Of a DNA stretch of 64,000 nucleotides, positions 9,038 to 19,345 are shown one piece after another. Under the pieces are notes generated by a model. The model searched no databases and was not told the DNA's origin. It saw only the letters and a list, made by a program, of their open reading frames with translations. The DNA is from Cyclospora cayetanensis (Eukaryota > Apicomplexa > Conoidasida > Eucoccidiorida > Eimeriidae): positions 248,001 through 312,000 of the forward strand of contig NW_020312369.1 of NCBI RefSeq assembly GCF_002999335.1. The letters are read 5' to 3'. Position numbers and translations under genes: made by a program. Every line of letters starts with the position of its first letter. The stretch's first letter is position 1.

Positions 9038-11832
9038 ATGAAGACTGCTCCTCCCACGGCAGCTCCTAAGATTACATTTGCAGGTCGTTGCTGCGGGGAG
9101 GCTTCTGCTGCAATCCAAGTGCCAATGGCAGGTGCAGCAGCATCTCCCGCAGCAGCAGCCGAAGCGCTGAAGACTACCCAAGAGAGAACAAGTCTCTGGC
9201 TCGCTGCTGAACTTGAACTGCTGCAACGGCTGCTCTACAAGGTAAGTCTGAGGGAGGCTCGAGGCAACAACCCCTGCTGCATGCGCTTGGGTGTTCTTTT
9301 GCTGCTGATGATGGTGGCTGTGGTCGTGGTTGTGGCTGTGTCTTTTCTTTTTGCTGCTGCTGCTTATGATGGCTGTGGTTGTGGTAGTGGTTGTGTCTTT
9401 TCTTTTTGCTGCTGCTGATGATGGTGGTCGTGGTTGTGGTTGTATGCGTGTATACTCTTTTTGCTGCTGCTACGGCTGCCGATGATGATGGCTGTGGTTG
9501 TGGTTGTATGCGTGTATACTCTTTTTGCTGCTGCTACGGCTGCTGATGATGATGGTGGTTGTGCTTGTAGTTGTGGTTGTGTATATTCTTTTTACTGCTG
9601 CTGCTGCTTATGGTGGTTGTGCTTGTAGGTGTGGTTGTGTATATTCTTTTTACTGCTGCTTATGGTGGTTGTGGTTGTGGTTGTGTATATCCCTTTTGCT
9701 GTTGCTTATGGTGGTTGTGGTTGTGGTTGTATACGTGTATATTCTTTTTGCTGCTGCTACTGCTGCTGCTTATGGTGATTGTGGTTGTGGTTGTGTATAT
9801 TCTTTTTATTGCTGCTGCTGCTTATGGTGGTTGTGCTTGTAGGTGTGGTTGTGTATATTCTTTTTACTGTTGCTTATGGCGGTTGTGGTTGTGGTTGTAT
9901 ACGTGTATGTTCTTTTTGCTGCTGCTACTGCTGCTGCTTATGGTGATTGTGGTTGTGGTTGTGTATATTCTTTTTATTGCTGCTTATGGGGGTTGTGGTT
10001 GTGTATATACTGTTTACTGCTTCTTATGGTGGTTGTGGTTGTGGTTGTGGTTGTGGTTGTGGTTGTGTATATTCTTTTTACTGTTGCTTATGGTGGCTTT
10101 GGTTGTGGTTGTATACGTGTATATTCTGTTTACTGCTCTTCATGGTGATTGTGGTTGTGGTTATGTACGTGTATATTCTTTTTGCCGCTGCTACTGCTGC
10201 TTGTGGTTGCGGTTATGTACGTGTATATTCTTTTTGCTGCTTCTTATGGTGATTGTGGCTGTGGTTGTGTATATTCGTTTTGCTGCTGCTTATGGTTGTG
10301 GTTGTGATCGCGTATATTCTTTTTGCTGCTGCTGCTGCTGCAGATCCACGCACAACATCGCAAGGCGCACTTTTTCGTGAAGTCTCGTGGTGTATTGGCA
10401 GCTGCAGCACGCCTGTTGCGTCTGTTGCTGCTGAGCTGCTCAGTGTCTGATTCGCAGCAGCAGCAGCAGCTGATTAAACAGACGCGTCCGTTGCTGACGC
10501 ATGAGCAGCCGTATTTGTTGCCTGAGCAGCAGCTCGAGTTTCACCAGGCAGAGGCGAGTACTGGCCTTGCCTTTCCTCGGCAGCAGCATGCGCTTGGATT
10601 GTGGGGTACCTTGAAGCAACTGCTTGCTGCTGCGTTTGATATTCAACAGTCTGTGCAGCATGCTGCAGCGGCTGCCTCGCAGCTCCTGCATCTTGGATAT
10701 CATGTGGGAGTTGTGCTTCCACTTCTCGCCGTCTACGGGTATGCAGAGATGCAGGCTTCCTGTATTCTCACAGCGAGCTGCTGGTGTCGTTCTCTGCGCC
10801 GCTGCGAGGAGCGTTGCGCAGGAGAGAGAGGGAAGAGAGGGGAGAGGGAAGGCATTTCGTATGTTGCGTGACAGAGGCTTGATGGATTTGCCTGTTTGCG
10901 GTGAGTTTTCCTTTTGCGGGTGTGTGCGTGTGTATGTGTGTGTGTCTTTCTCTCTCAGACGACTTGCGGCTCTCGGCCTTTCGCTTTCTGTGGCGATCGA
11001 GCAGCAGCTGCAGCAGCAAGCGGAGCAGTTGCAGCAGCAGCCGCTGCTGCTGCAGGAGCTGTTTTCTCCCCAGGTGCCAGCAGAAACGGCAGCAGCATCA
11101 GCCACGGCAGCAGCAGCAGCAGCAGCAGCGACAGCAGCAGGCGCAGCAACGAAAGCAGTTGCAGCGATGACGCTTGCCGTCGCTAGGGCGTCCAAGAAGG
11201 AGGATTCGGTATCTTGCAGTGCAACTGCTGCTGCGACTCAGGATGCAGCATCTGCGAATGATGCTGCTGCTGTGGACGTGCTACTACACTGGTCTGAGTC
11301 GTGCAGATCAGCATGCGATGGCAGAGGAGTTTCGGCAACCAGGCCCTTGCCAGCAGCAGCGGCAGCCTTCGCGGCAGCGAGGGGGGGAGGCCTTCTTGTC
11401 AGGAACGCTTCTATTATTTGCCTGTCTGAGACGTCTGCAGCGGCAGGAGCAGCTCTTGCCAGTGGCAGCAGCGGCAGCAGCTCCCTGCCGAGGCAGTTTG
11501 TCGCTTACGCTGTGTCTGCAACTCCCCGTCTGCTCGCGCGCAGCATAACGGAAGAGGCAGTGGCGAGGGAGTGGGCTGCAGCAGCTCGCGGGGACGATCG
11601 ATCCGAAGGCGCTTTGGAGACAGCCGCAAGTGGGGAGACGCTGGAGACAGCAGAAGAGGGGTGGCTCTGTGTGGGAAGAGGCCTCTGCGGGCAGCAGTTA
11701 TTTACTCAAGGGGCCGAAGAAGAAGGGGACGAAGAAGAAGGGGAAGAAGAAGAGCCGTCTGGTGATTTCTTTGGCAGTGGGTGGGAAGGCGTCGCGCTGT
11801 TGCCGCCGGGCTCGAGGGGATCGACCTCTTGA
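9038..11832 (+). CDS. Nepro/RNase-MRP-protein-1-like putative nucleolar protein
   Basis: Exon 1 is 9038-9241 (68 codons, ends AAG/GTAAGT) and exon 2 starts at 10344 after a CTG-rich acceptor, in phase. The joined sequence LLQRLLYKIHAQHRKAHF matches the conserved start of the Nepro/Rmp1 family (a leucine helix, then NxHxR-type basic residues, then a Lys/Val helix). About 110 codons later comes a hydrophobic helix pair (HVGVVLPLLAVYG) like the second conserved block. Family members act in the nucleolus in rRNA processing as RNase MRP-associated proteins. The rest is uncertain: a 35-nt gap at about 10739-10773 with GT...AG ends would continue the frame as ELLVSFSAPLRGAL but is too short for a typical intron. 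Downstream are Gln-, Ala- and, near 11700, Lys-rich tracts (KKKGTKKKGKKK in one frame) that would suit a basic nucleolar tail. The end is approximate. Confidence 0.45.
9295..10340 (+). repeat. GGTTGTGG / CTTTTTGCTGCTGCT composite minisatellite filling intron 1
   Basis: About one kilobase of a variable-length unit (roughly 60-70 bp) built from (GGTTGT)n, GTATATTC, CTTTTTGCTGCTGCT and TATGGTGG. It makes up nearly the whole intron between the two good exons of the Nepro-like gene. All units are in the same orientation, G/T-rich on the sense strand, and each contains a pyrimidine run resembling a splice-acceptor tract but without a following AG until the true acceptor at 10341-10343. A frame of 269 codons is open through it. 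Confidence 0.9.
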
Positions 11833-12898
11833 TGGCCAGTGCTGCAACTTTATGCGAGAGCAGCAGCTGGCAGCCCTGCTTTTAGAAGGGATGGCTATCT
11901 TGGAAGCTTCGTGGCATCTAGTAGAGAGGCAGCTGGCTGCTATGCAGTGGTGCATGTGCATGCGTGTGTGTTTGCGATGTGTGTTTGTGACGTGTGTCCG
12001 TATGGGTGTATGTGTGTGTGTGTCTCTCTCTCTGTGTCTGTCTGTCTGGGGTCGTAGCAACTCGATGGGTAGCTCGCTAGCGAGATCTGGTGCGCATGTC
12101 AGAGGCGAGCATGAGCGGCCTCTGGATTTGGCTGCAGCTAGGGGCCCCCCTGCAAAGATGGGATGCCTTTTTTCTTCCGCTGCAGTTCATCCGAGCGTCG
12201 ATTGTGCGCTCTTCTTCTTGTGTTCGCATGTGCCTCTTTGGCGTGTTTATGGAAAGCTCTTAGGGGGGTAGCCAGCCAGCCGCGGACAGCCCCGCGGGCG
12301 TCCGCACAGACGAGCTGTACGTACATGCACGGTGCGCGGCTCTGCATTCCGTCCCCGAATTTATTTTGCCCCCCTTCCCAGCTGCAAAGAAAGCTACTTG
12401 CGGAGGCAACCCTCGACCTTTCAGGGAAGTCTGGAAGAGGCGCTCAGGATGAGGCGTCAGGGCCATTTTTTCATTCTGTAAAGCCGCGAATTTTGTTTAG
12501 ACTTTTTCTGCGGCTTCCAGAGAACAGTTTTTTGGGGGGACTACCGCCTTCTTTGAAGTCGTCAAGCGGGAGTGCTGGGGGGGAATGTAGGCTGGGAGGT
12601 GGTTCTCTGTGCCGAGTTGGCTAGACGGCCACTCCAAGGTTTACACCTTTAGGTCTAGTACAGGCCGCCGTCTAAGAGTGCACGTAAGAGGAACGGCAGC
12701 TTGGGCTTAGTGCGGGTGCAACTGTCTCTTTTAGGGGAGTTATTACTCGAAAGATACGGCTCACACCCTCGTTTTTAGGCTTGCTGACGGGGGGAAGGTG
12801 GGGGCGGCTTCCTGCAGGTCGATCCCCCTAGAGGCTAAGCGCGTTCTACAGGCATTTCTTACTCCAGTGCTTATGGCAGCGTTAGTCTGTGGAGGGCG
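11833..12898. other. Tail-to-tail region after the Nepro-like gene
   Basis: The 5' part may still belong to the Nepro-like gene: one frame encodes a helix-like REQQLAALLLEGMAILEASW near 11850-11920. A TG-rich tract follows at 11950-12050. From about 12270 on I see no coding signal up to the ankyrin gene stop at 12899. Confidence 0.35.
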
Positions 12899-14852
12899 TT
12901 ATTCATTGGGAGTTAGCAGGGGTTTGGTCCTGCTTTGTTTGTAGCGCTGTAGCATATCTTTTAAGGGCTTCGTTTGTGCCATTTGAGCTGGCGTCTTCCG
13001 TTCGAGATCCTCAGCATCCACATCGATGTAGAACTCCTCGGCCTCCCGACTAAAGAGCAGTGCCTTCGCCTGCGCAACAGGATATCCGGGAGTGTGGCTT
13101 TTGGGCATAAGTTGCAGGTGGCTGGGTAGGGAACTAACGTGAATGGAGTGGGTTCGAGTGCTTACGGCAGCAACCGCATTCTCCCTGACGGCGAGGTGAA
13201 GGGGCGTAAGTCTGCAGCAGGGCAGTTCGGGCATGGGTAGAGGACATGTGCACAGTCAGCCACACCTTGGATCGGTTTTTTGTATCCCTTCTATCGAACC
13301 CTTTTTCTGATATTTCGACCTCCAGCCCCCCACATTCTCAACTGTCTCCAAAAGGACTAAGGGCATCAGCTGGAGAAGCCCACATGCCCATTGACACAAA
13401 TTTCATGCCGCCTTCTCCCCTTAACCGTGTGCATTGAAACCCTCGGCCCTCCTCAAGCTCCTTCCTACGAAGCGACCAGGCGATGCAGCGAGCACCGTTG
13501 CCCTATTACATCATGTGGCATGCTTCTTAGGATTTCCTTTCCTAAGGTATTCTAGAATGGCGATATATTATATATATATATACCCGGCACACGTTCTCGC
13601 GTTGACATCGGCTCTGTGTTGGAGGAGGAAGGTAACACTGCTTCTTTGATTTCCAGCGCATGCGAAATGCAAGGGGGTTCGTCCGAGGTTCGTGGGATCA
13701 TCCACATCAAGGCCTATATGTACATATATAGCGGCAGCAGGGGAGGCAACTGCATTGCCAGCGGGAGCATGTATGTAGTCTCTAGATATTCAGTTGCCTG
13801 CATGGCCGGCCATGGTTCGGGTGAAGAGCTGAGGTCTGTGGTTACAAAGGCTTACCTGCTTGAAGACCAAGCTCTAGCAAATCGATTTCCCCGTGCAGTG
13901 CGCCTGAAGACGCAAGCAGGTAGGCCCTCCTAAGCCTTATCTCCTGAAAGGGCCGACTCCCCAAATACTTTTCCCCAGCCCGGGTGCTTGGGAGGCGAAC
14001 AAAGCACGATGGCTAACACGAAAGGCATTGCAAGTCATTCAAAGCCCATGTTTCAGATCTGACCATGGTGCATGACACTGAGGCCGCTCTGAGGGTCCTT
14101 CACTTTGTAGTCCACATCGAATGTCTGCAGAATCCTGCGGGTAACAAACAAGAGCTGCCTTCAACAGCCGGGAGTGGACTAACTGGGAAGGCCGCTTGGT
14201 GGTTCTGTTAGCCGGCGTGCCAGTGCAGCTTTGGTGCTAAAAGTGTCAAAATCCCCGAAAAAGTCATTGAATACTCACAAAAATATGCATACAGAGCCAC
14301 AGGCTGATGTGCACATTTGTGCACAGCGGAATATGGCTTAGGGGTTAAGCCAAGGCTTGCCTGAGCTTGTTGATGTCTGGGTGTTCTTTCATGATTTCGT
14401 TTAGCAGCTGAGCCGCACAGGCCTTCCCATGCAGACCCCATATCCCTCATCCGCAACGCAACCAGCACACTTTAGCCACGACTGAGGCGACCAGGGCCTG
14501 TACTGCCAAAGTCTGTCTACCACAGCCGCAGTTACAGCCACTAGAGTTTCTGGCTTTTTGCATTTTTTGTTCCTCGTCGTGTTACTTGGGCTTCTAGGCC
14601 CTTCCGACATGCGAACACGCCAGGCATTCCCTTACGAGGAAGACTTCATAGAAAACACCCTGCGCTAAACTACGCATTAAGCTCCTTGCACCTAAATAAA
14701 GCCCCAAACCCGAAGGTGTGAACGCTGTATAATATTCTTACTTCAAGTTGCATGCGCTTCTTGCTGCCTATCGCAGTGCCTTTGCGGCCATCCACTAGAG
14801 GGGCACCCTCGCCAGCAGAGGTCTCGTGGAGTTCGTCTTCCCCAGGAGCCAT
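12899..14852 (-). CDS. Small ankyrin-repeat protein
   Basis: Minus-strand gene with about seven exons: 14742-14852 (ATG), 14361-14407, 14064-14134, 13856-13903, one near 13572-13620, one near 13174-13217, and the last ending at the stop 12899. Joined residues give two to three ankyrin repeats: DYKVKDPQSGLSVMHHGALHG, FLLQHRADVNART, then LTPLHLAVRENAVAA, then YIDVDAEDLERKTPAQMA, with a Lys-rich C-terminus. Ankyrin repeats mediate protein binding; partner and location are unknown. Exon 2 ends AG/GCAAGC, a GC-AG intron, and the phase closes through it. Phases also close at the 13572/13217 junction and the last intron. The junction between the exon at 13856-13903 and the one near 13620 does not close, so a tiny exon may be missing. 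A hairpin lies about 80 bp upstream of the ATG. Confidence 0.7.
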
Positions 14853-15843
14853 GTTAAGGATCTTGGTTTCTAGATAGGGTTTACAGCTTTATTAGGGGCA
14901 AAAGTCTACGATTTTGAAATAGGGATTTGGGTGTAGGGTTTGGGAAATAATGGAGGGCTCGTTACGAAAGGAGCCCTCCACTATCCCAAACCCTGCACCC
15001 CGACTCCGCTAAGCTGCAATACTAAGAAAGAGCTAAAAAATGTCTCAAAGGATGCGCAAACCAGTTCCTGGAGGAACTGAGTGACAAGCAGAGCGCGCCC
15101 AGAAGGTGACCCTGGTCCAATTTCGCTGTTGAGTTTGTGGTTTGGATGTTGTTTGGCAACTCGGAACGTTGTTTCGGCGCTATATATTGGGAAATTCCAG
15201 CATCTGCCGCTTGATAGCGAGGCAGGGTTTGGCTTAGTAGGCCTCTGTTTTACTCCGTTTCACCGCGTGGCTCGCAGTCAAAAGATCAGCTGTAGCAGCC
15301 AGCCCCAACACTGTGGCATATTATTGCAGGTTATTTCCTCCAACAAACCAGGCCTATCATGTCTGCTGCATGTGTGTATGTACGCTTAGTTTTAAGGCTA
15401 CGGCGGATCCCAATAGTCGCCCCTACTGCTTTCCCCAGTGAGCCTTCATAAACGTTAGAGCCGTAATCCAATGGTGTACTCCCCAAGCCGGAGAGAACCT
15501 GTGGGCTCCTAATACTGACGCGAGGCCCTCCCTTGGTCAGCAGTGCATCAACGAAGCGCGCTTTGTTTGGCCTAAAACATGCAGAAGTTCAAACTCTAGT
15601 TCCCGGGGTAGGCGCGTGGCCTTTGAGGCTCAGGACGATAAACGCTTCGCCTTGAACACTTTTGTACCAGTATCACCAAGGTCTTCATAGGGACAGACTT
15701 AACTGTAAACTCAACATAGCTTAATTTACCAAGAAAACTCCCTCTTTCCCTACCCGGGCACCCCAGAGTACAAGGCACCAGAGCACAGGGATAGCTGGGG
15801 TGCGTGTAACGACACTGCTTAGGCGGTCTAGTACGCATTCGCA
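14853..15843. other. Gene-poor segment with hairpin
   Basis: No gene supported. It contains the inverted repeat at 14929-15001 and, from about 15660, sequence distantly similar to the flanks of other repeat-family copies at 27470 and 28530 (shared AGGTCTTC...AGACTT phrase). Confidence 0.5.
14929..15001. repeat. Imperfect inverted repeat (arms about 31 bp, 10-nt loop) carrying telomere-like AGGGTTT
   Basis: The left arm (about 14929-14960) and right arm (14971-15001) are reverse complements apart from a few mismatches and a two-base indel, separated by GTTACGAAAG. Each arm contains GTAGGGTTTGGG or its complement, i.e. a telomere-like motif, and ends in GGAGGGCTC. It would fold into a long hairpin in RNA or cruciform DNA. 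No open reading frame is involved. Confidence 0.85.
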
Positions 15844-16576
15844 GCTAGCTCCACACAGCATCTGTCGAACACGCACGAAGAAATAATGTGTCTTCCCGTA
15901 TCAAACTGAAAATACTCTGCAATAGTGAAGGCATACGAAGAGGCAAACCAACTACTAGTCAATTCAATACCAATTCAGGGACAAAATGTAACGAATCCTA
16001 GAAAGAGGATACAGAGAGCATAGGATCCGCTACATCCTCCCCCTACCCAAAAAAACACATGGCCTGAAACTCCGTAGCTCTCCGTCAAAGCCAACTGCCT
16101 ATGCGACGGCAAAAGTGCTCCCGCACTGTCGCCACTTCCCTGAATGGCGCAAACGCGAAAACTGTGCAAAACAGACGAGGAAATGTGTGCATCAAACGCT
16201 AACGAGAAATAGAGGGGAAGAAATAACATACACTAGCCAGCCAACAACGAATGCATTGCCATTCAAAAGGATTGAAGGCAGCGCGGTGGCTTGCTGTTGT
16301 CGAAGCGGTGAAACGTGTGAGCCTTCTGCTACGAGAATACCGACAACAAGTGAAAGGTGTGCAGGAAATCAAACGCAGAAACCTGGCTTAGCAGTGCCTC
16401 ATCGAGCAATGTGTGCTGCATGCGAATGCGGCCAGTGCATGCCGCATAGTCGAATTTCAAGTGTTAGAAGAGGCATAAGCAAAAATGCAGGGACACCATA
16501 CCCGAGAGTGCCCGCGTGTAGATCTGAGTGTAGAAATAGTGCAACAATGATGATTGGAAGCTTGATGAGCCATGCT
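15844..16576. repeat. Dispersed repeat, copy A (733 bp)
   Basis: The same 733 bp recur at 27642-28374 in the same orientation with no net insertion or deletion and about 16 mismatches by eye (near 98% identity). The block begins at GCTAGCTCCACACAGCATC and ends at CATGCT; outside it the similarity drops sharply. It contains a 48-bp palindrome with TGTA...TACA ends at 15987-16034. Frames are open on both strands in both copies (for example from 16115 on + and to 15975 on -), but none starts convincingly or has a recognisable domain. It could be a mobile-element remnant, a non-coding gene or a gene-conversion tract. Confidence 0.9.
15987..16034. repeat. 48-bp palindrome with TGTA...TACA ends, copy A
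   Basis: Fourteen-base arms (TGTAACGAATCCTA and TAGGATCCGCTACA) pair with two G-T-type mismatches around a 20-nt A/G-rich loop. On the minus strand it is immediately preceded by the purine tract GGGTAGGGGGAGGA. The same structure recurs at 27785-27832. Confidence 0.8.
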
Positions 16577-17846
16577 TACCCCCAGCCGCTACTCATTCAA
16601 CCACTCAGGCCGGCATTCCGGACCTCCTTTCACTCAAAACTCCGTTCTAGTGTGTTCTCGGCGCTCAATAGTCCTATACTCTAGCAAGTCCTCGGCTCTC
16701 TGTGGATCACCCGCCTTCACGCGGCTCGCTTGCGCGTCAAATCCCGCAAATGATTTCGGGAGTTGAAGTAAAACTTATGAGTAAGCCACTTTTAGCAGTT
16801 CTTGATCGCACCAACCTTAGGAGCATCCTTAGAGCAAGGCAGAGGCTCGATTAGGGAGAGCATTGCAATTGGTCTAAGCTACCTGGCTGCAAATGTGTTC
16901 GTCTAGTCATCTTCTGGTGCTCCTCGTAAAAGCTGCCGATCCACCAGGACCGAATGTTCAGGCTCAAAACACACAGCTAAACGCCGCTTATTTGAACTCC
17001 GTGCTTGCCTCTCTAAAACTTTGCGCATACATATGTGTGCACTCAGCTGTTCTTCCCCGGGCAAGCAAATGCAGCTCGGATGGGAAAGGGGCTCTTAAGT
17101 GTAGATTAGGGCTGCTCATGATAGAGCCCATGGTAAGATGAGTCCAAATTCTTTCAGGAGTTGGAAGGCTCTGCAAAAAGCCCAGTTTTAGAGTATCTAA
17201 CAGCCACAACTGCGGGCAATCTAGGCATGACAGTGCATAAGCCTTGGCTGAAAGTCGCATTTCAGGCGACCAGGGAGACCTTCAGAGCTGTACCACTACG
17301 CTGTGAATCCCATCATGACCTGGAAGAAAATGATCATATGCTGTACGCCACGCAGCACTGCAGGGTGAAATGTACAAACGATGAAGTGCCCTCATAATTT
17401 GAGCTACAGCAGGCCATTCTCAACGTAATAATGCTTTACCCATTTGCTATTCTGCATTTGGCAATAGCGGTCGTATGGGTGTCAAATGTATATGACCATG
17501 ACACCTAGATAGAAACCGTCAATCCTTACAGTCACAAGCGGTCACGCTGCAAAAAAGCAGTCCATGAGCGACCACGTTTTGTTTGCATGGGGCGTCCAAG
17601 CCAGTGAACAACTCTAGTACTATCAACTTTCAAAAAACTTCGCAGGGTACATTAACACCTGATCGTCGGTCTGCATAGTACCATTGCGCCCATGCAAGTA
17701 CTTCCGGCATTTAGTCACGCCCCACCACACCGCATAAAGTCCCTCTTTCCACACTGAATACCGCTACTCTGCTGCAGTGAGGCGATAAGAAGAACAACCA
17801 ATAGTTTGACGCTTTGGCCGAGCCGCAGTCTTGTGAGAGAAACGAG

Positions 17847-18640
17847 TTACCATGGACGGGTCACTGGAATTCTTTGTAAGAAGGAAATGACAGCTATAAT
17901 AAAGGAGTGCAAGTACTGATTGAGTTGCCACGTAAACATCAGCGTCCTTGTGGCGGCATCAGCCTCCTCTGTCCGTATCACAGACTGTGTTCTCTCAGAT
18001 AAATCAGCATGAATAGCAGGAATCCGAGCAAGTTGAAGAACCTCGCTGAGGAGATTCAAGCTCGTGAAACTTCCCAGCGTCCTTGTGTGTGTGTAAAGAT
18101 GGAGCTCGTGCCGTAATTGCCTAAATGTTCGCCGGATCCAGTTTGCTTTCCGCAGACAAAACACGAAATCCCGAAAACATTTATTTTCGAAAAGAGCATG
18201 TGCGCGTTCACGTTCCACTGCTTGTCCAGCATCAGCTGAAGCTAACGCCTGTGGTGTTGTAAGTTGTCCTGAACGCTTTGGCTGAAGACTACCGCGTCTC
18301 CCATGTAGACAACCACACATCCCTTTTTAATTTGTTGAATTCCTATCAGCCTGCCGTTGCAGCTCAGCTGGGCATTAAAGTTCACATGGCCTACACGTAA
18401 GCTCGAGCTCGCCAGTGAGATTGTGGAACGCCGAACGGTGCCTGTCATCAAAGTGAATGCGGAATTGTATGAGAGCATCTGCCTATGAAGGCAAATGTCT
18501 GGAAGACTGTTTCTTTGTGCAATGAGTTCGCCGATATGAGTCAACCAGAACTGTTCCAAAGCGAGCCTGCGCAGAGGCCTAGAAACACCACACTTGCGCC
18601 ACCCTCCCTTACTCATGCACAAACTCCGGGTTGTACCCAA
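17847..18640 (-). pseudogene. Possible degraded or unrecognised coding segment
   Basis: Two overlapping minus-strand frames stand out from the surrounding stop-rich DNA: 132 codons at 18242-18640 and 157 codons (ATG at 18320) ending at 17847. They use normal amino-acid variety rather than low-complexity runs. They are in different frames, so a frameshift or unseen intron would be needed to join them. I recognise no domain. This could be an old gene remnant or chance. Confidence 0.2.
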
Positions 18641-19094
18641 AGGTGCTGGTTGGATTCTGCCCTTTGCGCTGCTTCAGCAAGTCATTCATCTGCCGCTACG
18701 TTGTGAGGCTTCCGATCCCACGGAAGATTGCTTGGGTCTGCCCTGGGGACTAGCCCAAAAAGATGCGCTGGACAAGCAGGAGGTGACCCACCTGCTGGAA
18801 CCTTGTCATAATTATGCTAGTCCGCGAACGTCTCCTTGATGTTTGCCCTTCAGTGTTGTTCCTTAGCTGAAGGTTCAATCGAATTCCCTAATTTAAACTC
18901 GAGTGCTCACTTCTTCCCTTCGATTTCTCTTCAGCATGTGATGCACACATGTGCTTCTTTTTATACAATTTTCGAGCTTCTACTTGTCTGGGAATTGATG
19001 ATGAGGCGGTCGCCCTCCCATTCTCTTGCATGCAATAAGTCATCATGCGCAGGCAAAACGCATGAAGCGTGCCTGTTGCTATAGGGGAGGGGCT

Positions 19095-19345
19095 AGATGT
19101 AGCGGGCTGAACTACTCGCGTTCACTTTCTAATACACTGCTTATACACAAAAAGTTAGTGAGGAGTTGACCAGTTGATTTTTTTGTCTGTATTTCTTATG
19201 TATCGTAGAGTACTGTTAGCTTGATACAGGAAGGCGCAATGTTGTGTGCTACACACTGTGCCCAACTAGCAATGAATGCTCGCAGTACGTAGACAGTGGA
19301 GCGGCTCGCATCCTAGAAGCCCCTATTCACCCATGTTGGGACCTC
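19095..19345. repeat. Diverged repeat block, paired with 29325-29560
   Basis: It shares in order AGCGGGCT, TTCTTAT/TCTTATT, GTAGAGTA(C/G)TG, AGGCGCAATG/AGACGCAATG, GTGC-CAACTAG, GTGCTCG/ATGCTCG with the stretch at 29325-29560, with many differences. It lies downstream of copy A at a similar relative position as its partner lies downstream of copy B, pointing to an old duplication of the whole segment. Confidence 0.55.

Noticed and set aside
9571..10380. 269-codon plus-strand frame rich in Gly/Cys/Leu/Val
   Set aside because: It runs through the intron minisatellite; a repeat without stop triplets stays open by chance and the flanking exons splice around it in phase.
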